Source: JARRPM01 sp963765545 (lineage in GTDB: Bacteria; Pseudomonadota; Gammaproteobacteria; Pseudomonadales; Halieaceae). Taken from it: 64,000 nucleotides of DNA. A program made the position numbers and the translations under genes. Below, piece after piece: positions 63,021 to 64,000 of the stretch. The notes under the pieces are model-generated. The model had not been told where the DNA came from, did no database searches, and saw nothing but the letters and a program-made list of their open reading frames with translations. Each line of letters opens with the position of its first letter. Positions within the stretch are counted from its first letter, which is position 1. The stretch spans positions 750,760-814,759 of the forward strand of contig CAVXWW010000008.1 in NCBI GenBank assembly GCA_963765545.1, in the 5' to 3' direction.

Positions 63021-63617
63021 GTGACGGTACGCTACGTAGAATCTTCCCGCCTCCCCACCCTCTGGGGAGATTTCGACATGCACGGTTTCGAGGACCCCGA
63101 GTCCAATAAGGAACACGTGGTGCTCACTATGGGTGACGTGGGTAACGGCGAGCCGGTGCTGGCCCGGGTGCATTCTGAGTGCCTGACCGGCGATGCGCTG
63201 TTCAGCATGCGCTGCGACTGTGGCAACCAGCTGCAGGCGGCCCTGAAGGCTATCTCCGAAGAGGGCAGGGGCGCCCTGTTCTACCTGCGGCAGGAAGGCC
63301 GGGGTATCGGCCTGCTCAACAAGATCAAGGCCTATAAGTTGCAGGATGAGGGTGCCGATACGGTGGAAGCCAATGAACAGCTGGGGTTTGGTGCCGATAT
63401 GCGCGACTACAGCTTGTTGGGCCCGATGTTCAGGCACCTGCGTATCACCGCTGTCCGTTTAATGACCAATAACCCGCGCAAGGTGGCGGCGTTGGAGGAG
63501 GCGGGTATCGAGGTGGTAGAGCGTATCGCCCTGCATACGGACCGCAATCCCCACAATGAGAAATACCTGACCACCAAGGCGGGGAAGCTGGGGCATTTGT
63601 TTGAGGGGCGTGGGTAG
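63021..63617 (+). CDS. ribA: GTP cyclohydrolase II
   Basis: A 198-residue enzyme opening GTP to the first riboflavin precursor. The zinc site CLTGDALFSMRCDC has all three cysteines, and YLRQEGRGIGLLNKIKAY forms the GTP site. The start is taken as GTG 63021 because VTVRYVESSRLPT matches the family N-terminus; the frame extends to 62895. This complete enzyme makes the degenerate second domain of the upstream RibBA-like protein dispensable. Confidence 0.95.
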   Translation: MTVRYVESSRLPTLWGDFDMHGFEDPESNKEHVVLTMGDVGNGEPVLARVHSECLTGDALFSMRCDCGNQLQAALKAISEEGRGALFYLRQEGRGIGLLNKIKAYKLQDEGADTVEANEQLGFGADMRDYSLLGPMFRHLRITAVRLMTNNPRKVAALEEAGIEVVERIALHTDRNPHNEKYLTTKAGKLGHLFEGRG

Positions 63618-63623
63618 GGCCCG

Positions 63624-64000
63624 TTACCTGTCCCGTTCTACGATATAGCGCGCCATATCCCGCAGGTGGTTCGCTGATTCACCGAAGCCGTCCAGTGCCG
63701 CGAGAGCTGCCTGCAGCAGGTTTTGGGCCTCCTTTTTCGCTCCGTCCAGCCCCATCAGCTTCACATAGGTAGGTTTGTTGGCGTCCCCGTCCTTACCCTG
63801 GGTCTTGCCCAGGGTCGCCGTGTCTCCCTCCACATCCAGGATGTCATCCACCACCTGGAAAGCCAGGCCGATGTGGGTGCCGTATTCGTCCAGTGCGGCC
63901 AGTTGTGTATCGGTAGCCCCGGCGGCGATGCCACCCATAGCCAGTGCCGCGCGAATCAGGGCGCCGGTTTTGAGGGCGTGCATGGATTGGAGTTGGGGGA
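63624..64000 (-). CDS. ispA: polyprenyl (farnesyl) diphosphate synthase, N-terminus beyond window
   Basis: The C-terminal ~125 residues are inside the window; the frame is open to the right edge. MHALKTGALIRAAL is the conserved KT region, and LAFQVVDDILDVEGD is the second aspartate-rich motif (DDxxD) that binds diphosphate through magnesium. GKTQGKDGDANKPTYVKLMG follows, typical of IspA. Convergent with ribA. Length and start cannot be judged. Confidence 0.92.
   Translation of the reverse strand, partial: PQLQSMHALKTGALIRAALAMGGIAAGATDTQLAALDEYGTHIGLAFQVVDDILDVEGDTATLGKTQGKDGDANKPTYVKLMGLDGAKKEAQNLLQAALAALDGFGESANHLRDMARYIVERDR

Overview
The window is a GC-rich (roughly 60 % or more), densely coded bacterial chromosome segment. 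It looks like a marine, PHA-storing gammaproteobacterium, probably of the OM60/NOR5 (Halieaceae) type or a near relative. That placement rests on gene content and order (nrdR-ribD-ribE-ribBA-ribH-nusB-thiL-pgpA, fadBA, lambda P-like/DnaT-like pair next to radA, PhaD-like regulator with two phasins, PHA granule protein); no rRNA gene is present to confirm it. I see no tRNA, rRNA, insertion sequence, integrase, prophage or CRISPR array. Most of the window reads as core genome with a few accessory islands.

Layout, left to right. 1-4.3 kb: truncated MoxR AAA+ ATPase, moaA, a SLC13-type transporter, a Prx5-type peroxiredoxin and a zinc-ribbon methyltransferase. 4.3-12.4 kb: PhaD-like TetR and two phasins, pckA, hslO, an LLM flavin oxidoreductase, a PHA granule-associated protein, a patatin-like lipase coupled to an AraC regulator. 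12.4-23.9 kb: diiron ferritin-like protein, rpsT, TetR, tyrosine phosphatase, two small envelope proteins, acyltransferase, dinG, yqcC and the fadBA beta-oxidation complex.

24.2-30.9 kb is the most unusual island: one tight plus-strand operon encoding a diheme/type II copper monooxygenase-like lipoprotein, a TlpA thioredoxin, a tiny DUF4266-type lipoprotein ending GGGCGCN, a DUF3570 outer-membrane protein, a divergent ApbE-type flavin transferase without signal peptide, and an FkbM methyltransferase with an unassigned C-terminal domain. It looks like an uncharacterised envelope redox/cofactor system.

31-42.5 kb: a small coiled-coil-like protein, nrdB and nrdA (promoter region with a perfect DnaA box and NrdR-box-like palindromes), argF, argD, grxD, a lambda P-like helicase loader with a DnaT-like protein carrying three DnaT domains, radA and a PilZ protein. 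42.6-53.9 kb: ettA, then five minus-strand genes forming two versions of a circularly permuted ATP-grasp / alpha-E / transglutaminase system, probably a peptide-bond-forming and -cleaving pathway of unknown product. 54-64 kb: glyA, an FNR-type regulator, nrdR and the riboflavin operon, whose RibBA-like protein has lost key residues in both domains while a complete ribA lies downstream; then nusB, thiL, pgpA, an aspartic protease, and the start of a truncated ispA.

Functional themes: carbon storage and fat use (phasins, PHA granule protein, fadBA, pckA, acyltransferase), nucleotide and replication control (nrdAB, nrdR, dinG, radA, helicase loaders), flavin supply (rib genes) together with a flavin-attaching enzyme (ApbE-like), and redox protection (Prx, Hsp33, Grx4, FNR).
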